DNA from: a virus
Direction: 5' to 3' (one strand)
Length of the DNA stretch: 53,471 nt
Virus record (IMG/VR): IMGVR_UViG_3300009169_000028
Coordinates: 1-53,471 of that record
Position 1 is the stretch's first letter; every line of letters begins with the position of its first letter. This document shows positions 7,038 through 14,958 of this stretch, one piece after another. The position numbers and the translations under genes were made by a program. A model generated the notes under the pieces. It did no database searches. It had not been told where the DNA came from and saw only the letters and a program-made list of their open reading frames with translations.

Positions 7038-7378
7038 TGAAGACACACATCGGGTCTGATCGGTGGGGGCGGCGTGAGCGCCTGATTGCGGTGATCATTA
7101 TCGGCTGCCTGATTTTGCTCGCCCTGGTGCTGACGGACCGGGCCGACGCCAGCCAGCTCGCGGGGAATAAGGGGGGCTGCGGGACCGGCAACATGATCAC
7201 GCTGTCATGCAATGTGTCGGACGCCGGACAGGGGTTCGTGTCCGGCAAGTGCGAGTATGGACACTGGTTCAGCCGGGTGAGCACGGCCAGGGTATTCACT
7301 ATTGGACAGGTCGTCACGGCCCGCGGCTGCGAGGGGCTGAATGGCGAGTTGTACGCACCTATCAGGATTTCGAAATGA
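7034..7378 (+). CDS. Secreted or membrane-anchored small protein
   Basis: A 114-residue protein with a hydrophobic N-terminal segment (LIAVIIIGCLILLALVLT) ending at an AxA-like site (DADASQ region), followed by a short domain with four Cys (GGCGTGN, SCNVS, KCEYGHW, RGCEG). It starts in an ATGA overlap with the HNH gene; ATG 7037 is an alternative. Function unknown; the Cys pattern suggests disulphides outside the membrane. Confidence 0.6.
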   Translation: MMKTHIGSDRWGRRERLIAVIIIGCLILLALVLTDRADASQLAGNKGGCGTGNMITLSCNVSDAGQGFVSGKCEYGHWFSRVSTARVFTIGQVVTARGCEGLNGELYAPIRISK

Positions 7379-7731
7379 CACCCAGCAAACTGCAGGCTGT
7401 TGCTGCCGGAATGCGCACGAGTGTAGCCCAGCATGACACAGGCTGGACGGCCGCCACGCTGCCGGGCGGGCTGGAGCTGGTGCTCTCCCGCCAGGCCGGC
7501 GACACGTGGCGGCTGGCGCTGCGCCGGGAGCGGGTCTATCCGTCGGACACCGAGGCGAGCATTCTGGCTGAGGTGTTCGGCGTGCCGGAGGGACTCGAAA
7601 CCGCCCGGCGGCGCTCCTGGCTGGATACGCATCCGAAGAGCGCGCGGCAGGTGCGCTGGTGCGTGGTCGAGTTTGTCTGGCGCGAGGTTCCGGAGCACGC
7701 ACCGGCCGCGGTCGCGGCCACTGGGGTCTGA
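7375..7731 (+). CDS. Hypothetical protein
   Basis: A 118-residue protein, ATGA-linked to the previous gene. It has a tidy alternating pattern (WTAATLPGGLELVLSRQ; GDTWRLALRRERVYPSD) suggesting a small alpha/beta domain. No family recognised. Confidence 0.55.
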   Translation: MTPSKLQAVAAGMRTSVAQHDTGWTAATLPGGLELVLSRQAGDTWRLALRRERVYPSDTEASILAEVFGVPEGLETARRRSWLDTHPKSARQVRWCVVEFVWREVPEHAPAAVAATGV

Positions 7732-7754
7732 TCGTCCGGCGCGAGGCCGGACTG

Positions 7755-7868
7755 ATGCCTGCACACACTAGGCTCGAATCGGGTGAAATGCTCACTAGCG
7801 GCGGGCAGGCTATCAGCCCGGGCTCGGACCGGGGGATCGGTGTTGTGGCGGTCTGCGGCACCTCCTAG
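7755..7868 (+). CDS. Possible 37-residue peptide
   Basis: A short open frame beginning MPAHTRLESGEMLTSGG in the 218-bp gap between two genes. There is no convincing ribosome site. It may be noise; nothing else is seen in this gap. Confidence 0.2.
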   Translation: MPAHTRLESGEMLTSGGQAISPGSDRGIGVVAVCGTS

Positions 7869-7949
7869 CGGGGACGCTGGGGGGGATGGTCCCTTGCTGA
7901 CAGGATCGCATGAGTCGGCGCCAGGCGCCAGGAAGGGGAGGCAAGCGGG

Positions 7950-8294
7950 ATGGAACCGGGAATGGCTGTTCTGTTTCGGGTTTTGATCGCGCTGCCGGTG
8001 CTGAGCCTGGCGGCCGTGGGTTACAACTGGCTGATTGCGCATTACGGCAAGCACGGTTATCTGGACGGGTATATGGCGCTCGCCGTGGCGGTGGGGTGCG
8101 CGGGGGTGCTGCTGGTGGCACTGTGGGTCGTGTGGCCGCTGGGGCCGGCGGCTCGGCTGGCGGTGGCGATTATAGCCGGGCTGTTCGTGCCGGCGGGTGT
8201 GGTGATGATCATCGGTTCGATCGGGCGGCACGTGAAGGCCCGGGCGCAGGAGCGGAGCCGGATGGAAGCTGAGGCGCTGAGGTCGGTGCAGTGA
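7950..8294 (+). CDS. Membrane protein, three predicted TM segments
   Basis: A 114-residue hydrophobic protein with segments near residues 5-27, 41-63 and 70-90, then a charged tail (RHVKARAQERSRMEAEA). ATG follows GGGGAGG. It overlaps the next gene by GTGA. It could be a holin-like or exclusion protein, but nothing specific shows this. Confidence 0.55.
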   Translation: MEPGMAVLFRVLIALPVLSLAAVGYNWLIAHYGKHGYLDGYMALAVAVGCAGVLLVALWVVWPLGPAARLAVAIIAGLFVPAGVVMIIGSIGRHVKARAQERSRMEAEALRSVQ

Positions 8295-8518
8295 GCACGG
8301 CGAAGCGGATCGGAGGCTATGTCTATCGACAAGAGGTGGCCCGGGTGCGCGCGGCGACGTCGTCGGCTCGGGGCTATGTGGAGCGCATTCTATCCGAGAA
8401 GCCAGGTCCGGCCTTGACAGCCTTGTACCTGGCGCATGTCGGCCTCGAGCTGGGGGTGATCAGCGAGGCGACTGCCGTTCTGGATGAGATCGGACGGGGA
8501 GCGGCGGCCTCGCAATGA
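8291..8518 (+). CDS. Small helical protein
   Basis: A 75-residue protein with a GTG start overlapping the upstream stop (GTGA). It is mostly helical (RQEVARVRAATSSARGYVER). Its last codons and stop coincide with CCTCGCAATGACAG, the right half of the REP-like element found intact at 32580, 33648 and 40593, so the C-terminus may have been rewritten by that repeat. Confidence 0.5.
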   Translation: MSTAKRIGGYVYRQEVARVRAATSSARGYVERILSEKPGPALTALYLAHVGLELGVISEATAVLDEIGRGAAASQ

Positions 8519-8533
8519 CAGGGTGACCGGGTT

Positions 8534-8553
8534 CCTATAATGGGGATACCCGG
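8534..8553 (-). promoter_or_regulatory. Bipartite motif, reverse copy (CCGGGTA-N7-TATAGG)
   Basis: Read on the minus strand it keeps the 14-bp offset. On the plus strand it contains TATAAT (8536-8541), which with ATGACA at 8514 (16-bp spacing) could also act as the sigma70 promoter of the recombinase gene at 8574. Confidence 0.65.
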
Positions 8554-8573
8554 AAACAAGGGGGGGACTCATC

Positions 8574-9662
8574 ATGTATACCAGGCGGGAAACGGCAACG
8601 GTAGAGGATGTCGAGTTCCGGGTGGCGCCATCATCCGAATGGGAGGTCGTGGTGTCGGCCGGGGCGGAGGCGCCAGCCAGGGGACAGGGGGCAGGGGACA
8701 GGAGTCAGGGGACAGAGAATACGGCGCTCGTGCCGGCCGGCCTGGACATCGAGGGTATCCTGAATCTGTTCGATGAGTGGATGAAGCTGGACGTCGGCGA
8801 TGGCCGGGCGAGTCCGCTGACGCTGATCGCATATCGGAGCGATGTGCGGCAGCATCTCGTGTGGCTGGTGGAGCAGAGGAAGACGCCGGCGCAGGTGACG
8901 ACGTTCGACCTGAAGGCCTATAGAGCGCACCTGGTGGAGAGCTACCAGGTGTCAACCGTCGGGCGAAAGCTGGCCAGCATCCGGCGGTTTTATCAGATGG
9001 CGCAGGCGCACGGGATGCTGCCGGTGAATGCGAGCTACGGGCTGAAGAGTCCGGTCGATAAGACGGAGCAGAGCGAACGGATCAAGTATCTGACGCTGAT
9101 GTCGCTGAAGGCGTTGTTTGCGGCGACAGAGACGGCGAGCACGCCGGCGGCGCAGATCCGGGATAAGGCGATCATCGCGCTGATGGCCATCCACGGCCTC
9201 AGAGTGTGCGAGGTAAGCCGGCTGGACCTGACGGACGTGGATCTGGAGAAAGGCGAGGCCGGGGAGCTGGCCGCGCTGGGCAAGGGGGATAAGCGGCGGA
9301 GTGTGCTGTTGACGGATGACACCCGGCCGGCGTTGGAGAAGTGGTTGGCGGTGCGGCGGCTGATGCACGCCGACTCGCCGGCGCTCTTCCTGGCGCTGAG
9401 CGGGCCAGCGGAGCGGATTAGCACGCGCGGGCTGCGGGCGATGGTGGATCACTACCTGGTGAAGATCGGGGCCAAGAAGACGGGTGTTTCATGCCACGCG
9501 CTGCGGCACACGTATGCGACCCAGAGCCTGGCAGCCGGGGCGAGTCTGCTGGCGATCTCCGGGAGTATGGGACACAGCTCGGTGACGACGACGCAGGTCT
9601 ACGCTCAGATCGTGGACAAAGCCCGAAACAATCCGGCGAAGTTCTTAGTAGGGCTGTTATAG
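8574..9662 (+). CDS. XerC/D-type tyrosine recombinase
   Basis: A 362-residue recombinase with all catalytic residues: Arg 210 (HGLRVCEVSRL), Lys 240 (GKGDKR), His 308 and Arg 311 (HALRHTYATQ), His 334 (GHSS) and Tyr 343 (TQVYAQIVD). Residues 58-155 are the core-binding domain. The first 55 residues are a non-conserved leader containing a translated heptamer repeat (8678-8715). It differs from the integrase at the window ends. It sits in the early operon, not at attP. It may resolve genome multimers or a replicative form, or act on another site. Its last codons overlap a motif copy. Confidence 0.85.
   Translation: MYTRRETATVEDVEFRVAPSSEWEVVVSAGAEAPARGQGAGDRSQGTENTALVPAGLDIEGILNLFDEWMKLDVGDGRASPLTLIAYRSDVRQHLVWLVEQRKTPAQVTTFDLKAYRAHLVESYQVSTVGRKLASIRRFYQMAQAHGMLPVNASYGLKSPVDKTEQSERIKYLTLMSLKALFAATETASTPAAQIRDKAIIALMAIHGLRVCEVSRLDLTDVDLEKGEAGELAALGKGDKRRSVLLTDDTRPALEKWLAVRRLMHADSPALFLALSGPAERISTRGLRAMVDHYLVKIGAKKTGVSCHALRHTYATQSLAAGASLLAISGSMGHSSVTTTQVYAQIVDKARNNPAKFLVGLL
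8678..8715 (+). repeat. Heptamer repeat family A (GGGGACA/GGAGTCA)
   Basis: A run of heptamer units inside the recombinase leader, translated as RGQGAGDRSQG. One of seven copies, all in this orientation. Confidence 0.75.
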
Positions 9663-9663
9663 G
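9644..9663 (+). promoter_or_regulatory. Bipartite motif copy (CTTAGTA-N7-TATAGG)
   Basis: Slightly diverged left half, perfect right half, 14-bp offset kept. It overlaps the end of the recombinase gene and lies 27 bp before the gene at 9691. Confidence 0.55.
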
Positions 9664-9690
9664 TATTCTGCCGTCGAGGGTGATGCAAAT

Positions 9691-9975
9691 ATGAAAAGTA
9701 ATGAAATCGAGACCGCCGACGCTACGATTATCATTCAGTCGTGCGATAACGTTTCGGCGAATATCGGCGTTTTACACGGCGGAACAATAACCTATCGGCC
9801 TGTGGCCCTGCCATCCCTAAAACACGAATGGCACCGGGAACATTTGGCTTGCCTGGAACTGCCGATGGACAAGTTTGACGAAATCTTGCAGAGAAATAGG
9901 GCCGTGCTGCTGGAAACCATAGCCAGGCTAAACGTCCCAACAACGGATCCACCGTGCCGGCTGCGCCGGTGTTAG
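9691..9975 (+). CDS. Hypothetical protein
   Basis: A 94-residue protein of unknown function (MKSNEIETADATIIIQ at the start). Its codons are visibly less GC-rich than its neighbours, suggesting recent acquisition. The ribosome site is weak. The motif copy at 9644 may supply its own transcript. The following 99 bp (9976-10074) hold no gene that I can support. Confidence 0.5.
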   Translation: MKSNEIETADATIIIQSCDNVSANIGVLHGGTITYRPVALPSLKHEWHREHLACLELPMDKFDEILQRNRAVLLETIARLNVPTTDPPCRLRRC

Positions 9976-10074
9976 ACGGAAAAAGGAACCGCCGACGGGA
10001 TCAGCGCCGGCGGGCCAGCGGGGGGGGACCTCGCTGGTGAGCTGATTATAGCATATCTCCACAGGGGGGGACAG

Positions 10075-10272
10075 ATGAGCGAAGAGCAGACAAGCTATCG
10101 GGTGTTCCGGCCGGAGCTGCCCCTGGCCGCCTGGGTGCGGGAGCAGCGGCAGCCGGTGGTCGTCCACCGCCAGGATCTGGCCGCGCTGCGGGAGGCTGGG
10201 GCGGCGAACGTGGTGGCGCTGCCGCATGGCGGGCCGCTGCGCGGCGAGGCGTGGGTCGAGGTGCGGGGATGA
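10075..10272 (+). CDS. Small hypothetical protein
   Basis: A 65-residue protein with a strong purine-rich ribosome site (GGGGGGGACAG). It is ATGA-linked to the next gene. No family recognised. Confidence 0.55.
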   Translation: MSEEQTSYRVFRPELPLAAWVREQRQPVVVHRQDLAALREAGAANVVALPHGGPLRGEAWVEVRG

Positions 10273-10658
10273 ACGATCAACCCAACAGCAGCGGCTCCAG
10301 CGCCGTCTGGGGCATCCTGGCCGGTATCGTGCTGATCATCGCCCTGATCGGCGGGAGCCTCTATCTGATCGGCGATCTGGGCGTGCAACGCGAGCGGGCA
10401 CGCGCTGAGCAGGAGAACGCCAGAGCGCAGGTCGAGACGGCGCGGGCTTATGCGCAGACGCAGATCGCCCAGGCTCAAGTCGAGATGGCACGGGCGCACG
10501 AAGAGGGATCGACAGAACGGATGCAGGTCTTCGCGCTGACGCTCAAGTCGCTGACCGCAGAAAACCAGATGACCATCACGCTGCTATCCGTGGGCGTGCT
10601 GATCCTCGGCATTCTGCAACTGGTCCAGACCCTCACCCGGCCGCGAGGTGGCGCATGA
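10269..10658 (+). CDS. Membrane protein with central coiled coil
   Basis: A 129-residue protein with an N-terminal TM (VWGILAGIVLIIALIGGSLYL), a long Ala/Arg/Glu/Gln coiled coil (ERARAEQENARAQVETARAY) and a C-terminal TM (TITLLSVGVLILGILQLVQ). The layout resembles band-7 or spanin-like linkers, but no family is clear. ATGA overlaps on both sides show tight translational coupling with the next two membrane genes. Confidence 0.6.
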   Translation: MNDQPNSSGSSAVWGILAGIVLIIALIGGSLYLIGDLGVQRERARAEQENARAQVETARAYAQTQIAQAQVEMARAHEEGSTERMQVFALTLKSLTAENQMTITLLSVGVLILGILQLVQTLTRPRGGA

Positions 10659-10882
10659 CGACACAGAGACGCTACAGTCATTACACCTACACCATTACCA
10701 ACAAGGCCAGCATCGTGCTGCTGTGCGTTTTGCTGGTGGCTAGTGGATCGCTGTGGGTGCGCTACTGGGCCAGCATCCCGCCACCTATTGAGGATGCATT
10801 ACGGGTAGCCTGGTCTGTCTGGGCGCTGGCGTTTGTGATCCGACTGTTTGAGGCGCTGATCCGACGCTACGCAGTGAGGTAA
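10655..10882 (+). CDS. Small two-TM membrane protein
   Basis: A 75-residue protein with segments KASIVLLCVLLVASGSLWV and ALRVAWSVWALAFVIRLF. It is coupled by ATGA to the upstream coiled-coil membrane protein. Holin-like in size, but unproven. Confidence 0.55.
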   Translation: MTTQRRYSHYTYTITNKASIVLLCVLLVASGSLWVRYWASIPPPIEDALRVAWSVWALAFVIRLFEALIRRYAVR

Positions 10883-10884
10883 CC

Positions 10885-11571
10885 ATGAAGCAGTTCACTC
10901 AGACATTCGTGCCGCCGGCCCCAGCGCCGGCGCAAATGCCGGCACAGCAGCCACGGGAAGCGGCTTCGATCTGGATGAGCGGCGTCGTGGCGCCGTTCGT
11001 CCAGAACATCATCGGCGGGATCGGCGTGGCGGTCATTGCCGGCCTGATCGGTTTGGCGGTCGCGCCGGGCAATCCGGTGCTGGTAGGTAAGGCGGCCATG
11101 ATCGCCGGTGCGGTCGTGTTCGGCGGCTCCTGTGCGATCCGGGCGTTTCGGGATGAGATCGCGATGATTGTGGCGGCCTATGCCGATGGGCAGCGCGATG
11201 AAACGATCGAGGCGTTGCGGCGGGAGAACGGCCGGCTGCTGGCCGAGGTCGAGCGGCTGAAGGACGAGGGCATGGTGGCGCACGCCTGGGGAGCGCGCGA
11301 GGCGGCGGAGCGGCTGGTAACGAGCTATTTTGCCGCCGTGGCCGCCAACCAGGATGTGCGCGGCCATCTGGCCCGCGCCGAATCTATGCAGCGCGGTCTG
11401 AGCCGTGCTGCATGGGAGCAGGGCGTGCGATTCCTGCAGAATGCCGGCGTGCTCGATCGTGGCACGCTGCTGGCCGTCAGCGAGGAGGCGGCGTTAGCCG
11501 CCATCGCCCGGCACGCCGCCACGTCACGCGTCAGCGTGCGCGCCGCCAACGGCGACATGGCGAGATTGTAA
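10885..11571 (+). CDS. Membrane protein with coiled coil and winged-helix-like C-terminus
   Basis: A 228-residue protein. A Pro-rich N-terminus precedes two hydrophobic segments (IIGGIGVAVIAGLIGLAVA, KAAMIAGAVVFGGSCAI), a coiled coil (RDETIEALRRENGRLLAEVERL) and a C-terminal domain with AWEQGVRFLQNAGVLDRG, a pattern seen in small winged helices. The same membrane-coiled-coil theme as the two preceding genes suggests one membrane complex. Confidence 0.6.
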   Translation: MKQFTQTFVPPAPAPAQMPAQQPREAASIWMSGVVAPFVQNIIGGIGVAVIAGLIGLAVAPGNPVLVGKAAMIAGAVVFGGSCAIRAFRDEIAMIVAAYADGQRDETIEALRRENGRLLAEVERLKDEGMVAHAWGAREAAERLVTSYFAAVAANQDVRGHLARAESMQRGLSRAAWEQGVRFLQNAGVLDRGTLLAVSEEAALAAIARHAATSRVSVRAANGDMARL

Positions 11572-11629
11572 GTTATGTCGAATCATGACCGGGAAGTGGG
11601 ATCGGGATCATCCCAGCCCGGCAAAATGA

Positions 11630-11657
11630 CCCCCTTCCCGCTCAGGCGGGGGAGGGG
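11630..11657 (+). repeat. GC-rich imperfect hairpin before small gene
   Basis: CCCCCTTCCCGC and GCGGGGGAGGGG around a TCAG loop, of the kind found as interspersed REP-like units. Its right arm runs into the ribosome site (GGAGGGGAGAGAGGAAG) of the gene at 11673, so it could modulate translation. Confidence 0.5.
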
Positions 11658-11672
11658 AGAGAGGAAGACGCA

Positions 11673-11936
11673 ATGAGCGGCATGGATCGCTACATTGATC
11701 TGGTTTACGGCGGTGTTACGCCGGATGCGCTCGACTACTACACCGGCCGCGCGCAGATGGCACACGCCGAACGGGATCGGCTGGCCATGCGAGCAGTTGA
11801 TGAGCAACTTGCTGCCGCGCGGCGTAAACAGGCGTGGGCCATCGGCGCACGGCGCCAGCTCGCCGAACTGTGGGCTGGGCTGACACCTGAAGAGCGCCAG
11901 GCCATCATACTGGAAGCGGAAACACTGTCACGATGA
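11673..11936 (+). CDS. Small helical protein
   Basis: An 87-residue, Arg/Ala-rich helical protein (MSGMDRYIDLVYGGVTPD at the start; QLAAARRKQAWAIGARRQL). Strong ribosome site. Function unknown. Confidence 0.55.
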   Translation: MSGMDRYIDLVYGGVTPDALDYYTGRAQMAHAERDRLAMRAVDEQLAAARRKQAWAIGARRQLAELWAGLTPEERQAIILEAETLSR

Positions 11937-11979
11937 ATAGTCATCACAAAGGGAAAAAAGGAAATAAAGGAACAAGCAC

Positions 11980-12354
11980 ATGAGCACCGAACTACTGACC
12001 CAACTCCAATCCCTGATCGCCGGCGCGGAGGCGAACCAGGTCGACGCCGACAAATGGCGCGCGTTGCTAGGCATGGTGGCTGATATGGGCTACGGCCCGC
12101 GTATCACGCCACAACAAATCGCCGATCTGCTGCCGAACGTACACGGCATAAACGAGATCGCCGGCTACTCCCAGGAGGTCGTCCCGGCGCAGCCGGCCGG
12201 CTCCAAAATGCCCAGACGCAAGCTCACACCCGAGGATGAGCACAATATCCGGATCCTGCAGGATCGGTTCTTCTCATCAGAGCAAATCGCCACAGAACTC
12301 GGGATCTCGCTTAAGGCCGTCGTCGCCTTCCTCGAACGTGTCGAGCGTGATTGA
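11980..12354 (+). CDS. HTH protein
   Basis: A 124-residue protein. The C-terminal 45 residues (LTPEDEHNIRILQDRFFS, EQIATELGISLKAVVAFL) form a homeodomain-like HTH. The N-terminal part has ITPQQIADLLPNVHGIN, possibly a second HTH. A DNA-binding regulator of the early operon is plausible. It overlaps the next gene by 8 bp. Confidence 0.6.
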   Translation: MSTELLTQLQSLIAGAEANQVDADKWRALLGMVADMGYGPRITPQQIADLLPNVHGINEIAGYSQEVVPAQPAGSKMPRRKLTPEDEHNIRILQDRFFSSEQIATELGISLKAVVAFLERVERD

Positions 12355-12679
12355 TTTTACCCACGCGCTGCGCCGGGCGGCGCAGCGCGTGCCGGGGCCG
12401 GTCGCCGAGCGCAGCCTGGCGCAGGCCAGGCCGATCCGACTCATGGCGGACTATCACGATGTGCCGCTGCCGGAGCCGATGGTGCGAGCCGGCCCGATGC
12501 GCCTCGGCGCCAGCGAGACCTGGTGTGCGCGCTGCGGGTGCGAAGGCTTTATGCCGGAATCGACATCCGGCAATCGCTCGGCGCAGAAGTCCACGGCTAC
12601 CTGCATCCGTTGTGGCAGCACGAAGCTGGTACCGGCCACGGCGGTGCTGCGACCGGATGAGTATTACGTGGCGCAGTAG
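12347..12679 (+). CDS. Zinc-ribbon protein
   Basis: A 110-residue protein from a GTG start (VIDFTHALRRAAQRVPG) that overlaps the upstream stop. Two CxxC knuckles (WCARCGCEGF and CIRCGSTKLV) form a zinc ribbon. Probably nucleic-acid binding; no further assignment. Confidence 0.6.
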   Translation: MIDFTHALRRAAQRVPGPVAERSLAQARPIRLMADYHDVPLPEPMVRAGPMRLGASETWCARCGCEGFMPESTSGNRSAQKSTATCIRCGSTKLVPATAVLRPDEYYVAQ

Positions 12680-12692
12680 TTTGCGCGCAAAC
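12679..12692. promoter_or_regulatory. Palindrome GTTTGCGCGCAAAC copy 1
   Basis: A perfect 14-bp palindrome directly before the ribosome site of the ParB-like gene at 12706. One of four identical copies in the window; a candidate ParB/KorB-type operator. Confidence 0.65.
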
Positions 12693-12705
12693 ACTGAGGT
12701 GTGTG

Positions 12706-14589
12706 ATGGCCGATTCCCTGTTTCTGCTGGAGCAGATCGACGACAATCCGTTCCAGACCCGGCAAACCTATGACGACGCCGGGATTGCCGAGTTGGCGGC
12801 GGACATCTATGCCCGGGGCCTGCTGCAACCGCCCGTCGGCCGCCTGGTAGACGGCCGGGTCCAGCTCGCCTTCGGCCATCGCCGGCTGCGGGCCTACCGG
12901 CACATCCGCACGCAGATAGATGCGATGGGCTGGAGCGCGATGCCGGTCAACGTGCAGACGCTGAGCGATGAGCAGATGGCGCTGGCAGCGTGGAGCGAGA
13001 ACGCGCAGCGCAAGGACATCACGGCGATCGAGGAGGCGACTGCGATCAAGCGGATGATGGACGGCTTCGGCTGGAGCCAGAGCGACATGGGCAGCAAGCT
13101 GGGCGTGGATCGCTCGACGGTGGCCAATAAGCTGCGGCTGCTGCGCTTGCCGGAGGAGGTGCAGGCACGCATTGCCGGCCGGGAGCTGAGCGAGCGCCAG
13201 GCCGTGGCGCTGCTGCCGCTCTACGAGCTGCCGAAGCCGGCGCTGAACAACGCCGACAAGGCTTACACTTTTCCACGACCGAAGGATGTGATCGAGAACG
13301 CCGGCGCAAAATCATCGGACCGCATCCGGGAGGACGTAGATAGGATTCTGCAGAACGCGACGTGGCGGCTCGATGTGCCGTGGTCCAATCATCCGTTCGG
13401 CGGAAATGGATTGCATGATCCGGTATGCGATAGCTGTGCTAAGCGGATGCGTTTCGAGAAGACGTTCCGCTGCCCACATCAGACCTGCTATGAGCGCAAG
13501 ACGACGCTGTGGGCGGCGCTGCGGGTGGCGTGGGCCAGCACGGCGATGGAGATCCCGGCGGCGCCGGTGGAACTGAGTTACGGCGAGTATGCGACGCTGG
13601 CGAACGTGCCGCAGCCGGACAAGGTGATCGAGAAACGCTGCGAGAATTTGCGGCTGCGTTGGGTCGGGGACGACCGCCATACGGTGACCCGGCTGCGGGT
13701 GGCTGAGTATCCCGACGTGGAGGTCATCTGTCTGCATGGGGAGGATGGCCGGTGCAAGTGCGCCAGCGCAGCGAAGGCCGCGGCGACGAAGGCGGATCCG
13801 GACGTCCAGGAGCAGAAGGCGATCGAGAAGCGGATCCAGACGGAGATCATCGAGCCGGCGCGGGCGGCGGTGCTGGCTGGCCTGGAGAGCGGGCACCTGG
13901 GCGTGTGGCGGGATATGACCAGGGCGATAGTCTACAATCTGCGGCTGCCGGATGACGCCGATCTGGACGCGATCCGGGTGGCATTGGCGAAGGGATTGGC
14001 CGAAAGACAAATCTACTACGGGTCGGACAAGTCCAACCTCGGAGCGGTGAAACAGGCTTACGAGGCGCGCTTGAAGAACCTGGGGCTTGCCGTGCCGTGG
14101 GATGTGCCGCCGGAGGAGAGTCTGCGCCGGCGCTACGAGCGCATCCAGCGCTGGGCGATCAATCAGGAGTGGTGGAAGTGGGATTACGAGACGAACCTGG
14201 AGGCGATCGCCGGCAACCAGGTCAACCTGGCGGCGCTGGCCACGGAGGCGGCAGCGCTGGGTGAGGCGGCGGGTGAGCTGCCGCTGTTGATCGGCGCGCT
14301 GCAGGGGCAGTTGGCCGAGCTAGAGCCCGTGGCGCGGGAGATCAATGCGCGGAGGCAGGCGGGCGGGAATTGGTGGTGCCGTCACGAGATGCCGAGAGTC
14401 CTCTGCAATGATCTGCTGACATTGGAGCCGGGCAGTCTGCATTTCGAGAAGATCCTGGGCGAGGCCGAGGCGATCCACGTGCGGTATGCGCTGATTTTTG
14501 CCAACGGGCTGGAGCGGATCCAGGCGTTGTGTGATCGGCGGATGGCGCTGGAGCCGGAGCGGGCCGGCGAGGCGTTTCCGGTGCTGTGA
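12706..14589 (+). CDS. Large ParB/KorB-type DNA-binding protein
   Basis: A 627-residue protein. The N-terminal ParB domain carries IDDNPFQTRQTYDD, then LLQPPVGRLVDGRVQLAFGHRRLRA in the ParB box position, followed by a KorB-type HTH (MDGFGWSQSDMGSKLGVDRSTVANKL, about residues 120-148). The remaining 450 residues are an unusual extension with cysteine clusters (CDSCAKRMRFEKTFRCPHQTC) and long helices. Typical ParB proteins have about 300 residues. It may organise or segregate the phage genome, or regulate transcription. A palindrome lies 14 bp upstream. The ATG at 12706 follows GAGGTG. Confidence 0.8.
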   Translation: MADSLFLLEQIDDNPFQTRQTYDDAGIAELAADIYARGLLQPPVGRLVDGRVQLAFGHRRLRAYRHIRTQIDAMGWSAMPVNVQTLSDEQMALAAWSENAQRKDITAIEEATAIKRMMDGFGWSQSDMGSKLGVDRSTVANKLRLLRLPEEVQARIAGRELSERQAVALLPLYELPKPALNNADKAYTFPRPKDVIENAGAKSSDRIREDVDRILQNATWRLDVPWSNHPFGGNGLHDPVCDSCAKRMRFEKTFRCPHQTCYERKTTLWAALRVAWASTAMEIPAAPVELSYGEYATLANVPQPDKVIEKRCENLRLRWVGDDRHTVTRLRVAEYPDVEVICLHGEDGRCKCASAAKAAATKADPDVQEQKAIEKRIQTEIIEPARAAVLAGLESGHLGVWRDMTRAIVYNLRLPDDADLDAIRVALAKGLAERQIYYGSDKSNLGAVKQAYEARLKNLGLAVPWDVPPEESLRRRYERIQRWAINQEWWKWDYETNLEAIAGNQVNLAALATEAAALGEAAGELPLLIGALQGQLAELEPVAREINARRQAGGNWWCRHEMPRVLCNDLLTLEPGSLHFEKILGEAEAIHVRYALIFANGLERIQALCDRRMALEPERAGEAFPVL

Positions 14590-14599
14590 GGAAGATGAT

Positions 14600-14893
14600 A
14601 TGTGCAAACATCCGAACGTGAAACTAACGATCTCATGGACGATTGACATGACCACTGAGGGGCCGGAGGTGCTCGACAGCCAGGTCCAGAAGGCGAGCCT
14701 GAGAGCAGTGGTGAATTGTCCTGATTGTGGCCTCATGGGCAACACCTACACAACGATGGGCGAACCGGGCGTACAAAAGTCCTGGCAGGATCGGTGGCCA
14801 AAGTGGTTGAGCAACCGGGTGCGGCAGTTGGCGAACGGAAACGCTTCGCTGCGGCAAGCAGTGCAGAGGTGTATGCCGGGGTTGGTAGAGTAG
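14600..14893 (+). CDS. Small zinc-binding protein
   Basis: A 97-residue protein with CKH near the N-terminus and NCPDCGLMGNTY in the middle, suggesting a zinc site. The start follows GAGGAAG, 10 bp after the ParB-like gene. Function unknown. Confidence 0.5.
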   Translation: MCKHPNVKLTISWTIDMTTEGPEVLDSQVQKASLRAVVNCPDCGLMGNTYTTMGEPGVQKSWQDRWPKWLSNRVRQLANGNASLRQAVQRCMPGLVE

Positions 14894-14895
14894 TG

Positions 14896-14915
14896 CCGAG
14901 TACGGCAGTTATAGG
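14896..14915 (+). promoter_or_regulatory. Bipartite motif copy (CCGAGTA-N7-TATAGG)
   Basis: A perfect copy, 43 bp before the ATPase start. The leader holds a GC-rich hairpin (GGCGCGCTGGGGCGCC) at the position of the terminators at 856 and 3097, but without a T-run. Confidence 0.7.
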
Positions 14916-14958
14916 TAATGCGATTGCGGCGCGCTGGGGCGCCTGGTGGGGGGACATC

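Noticed and set aside
10033-10052. Motif copy before the gene at 10075
   Set aside because: TATAGC is present but the left half GCTGGTG matches only three of seven bases.
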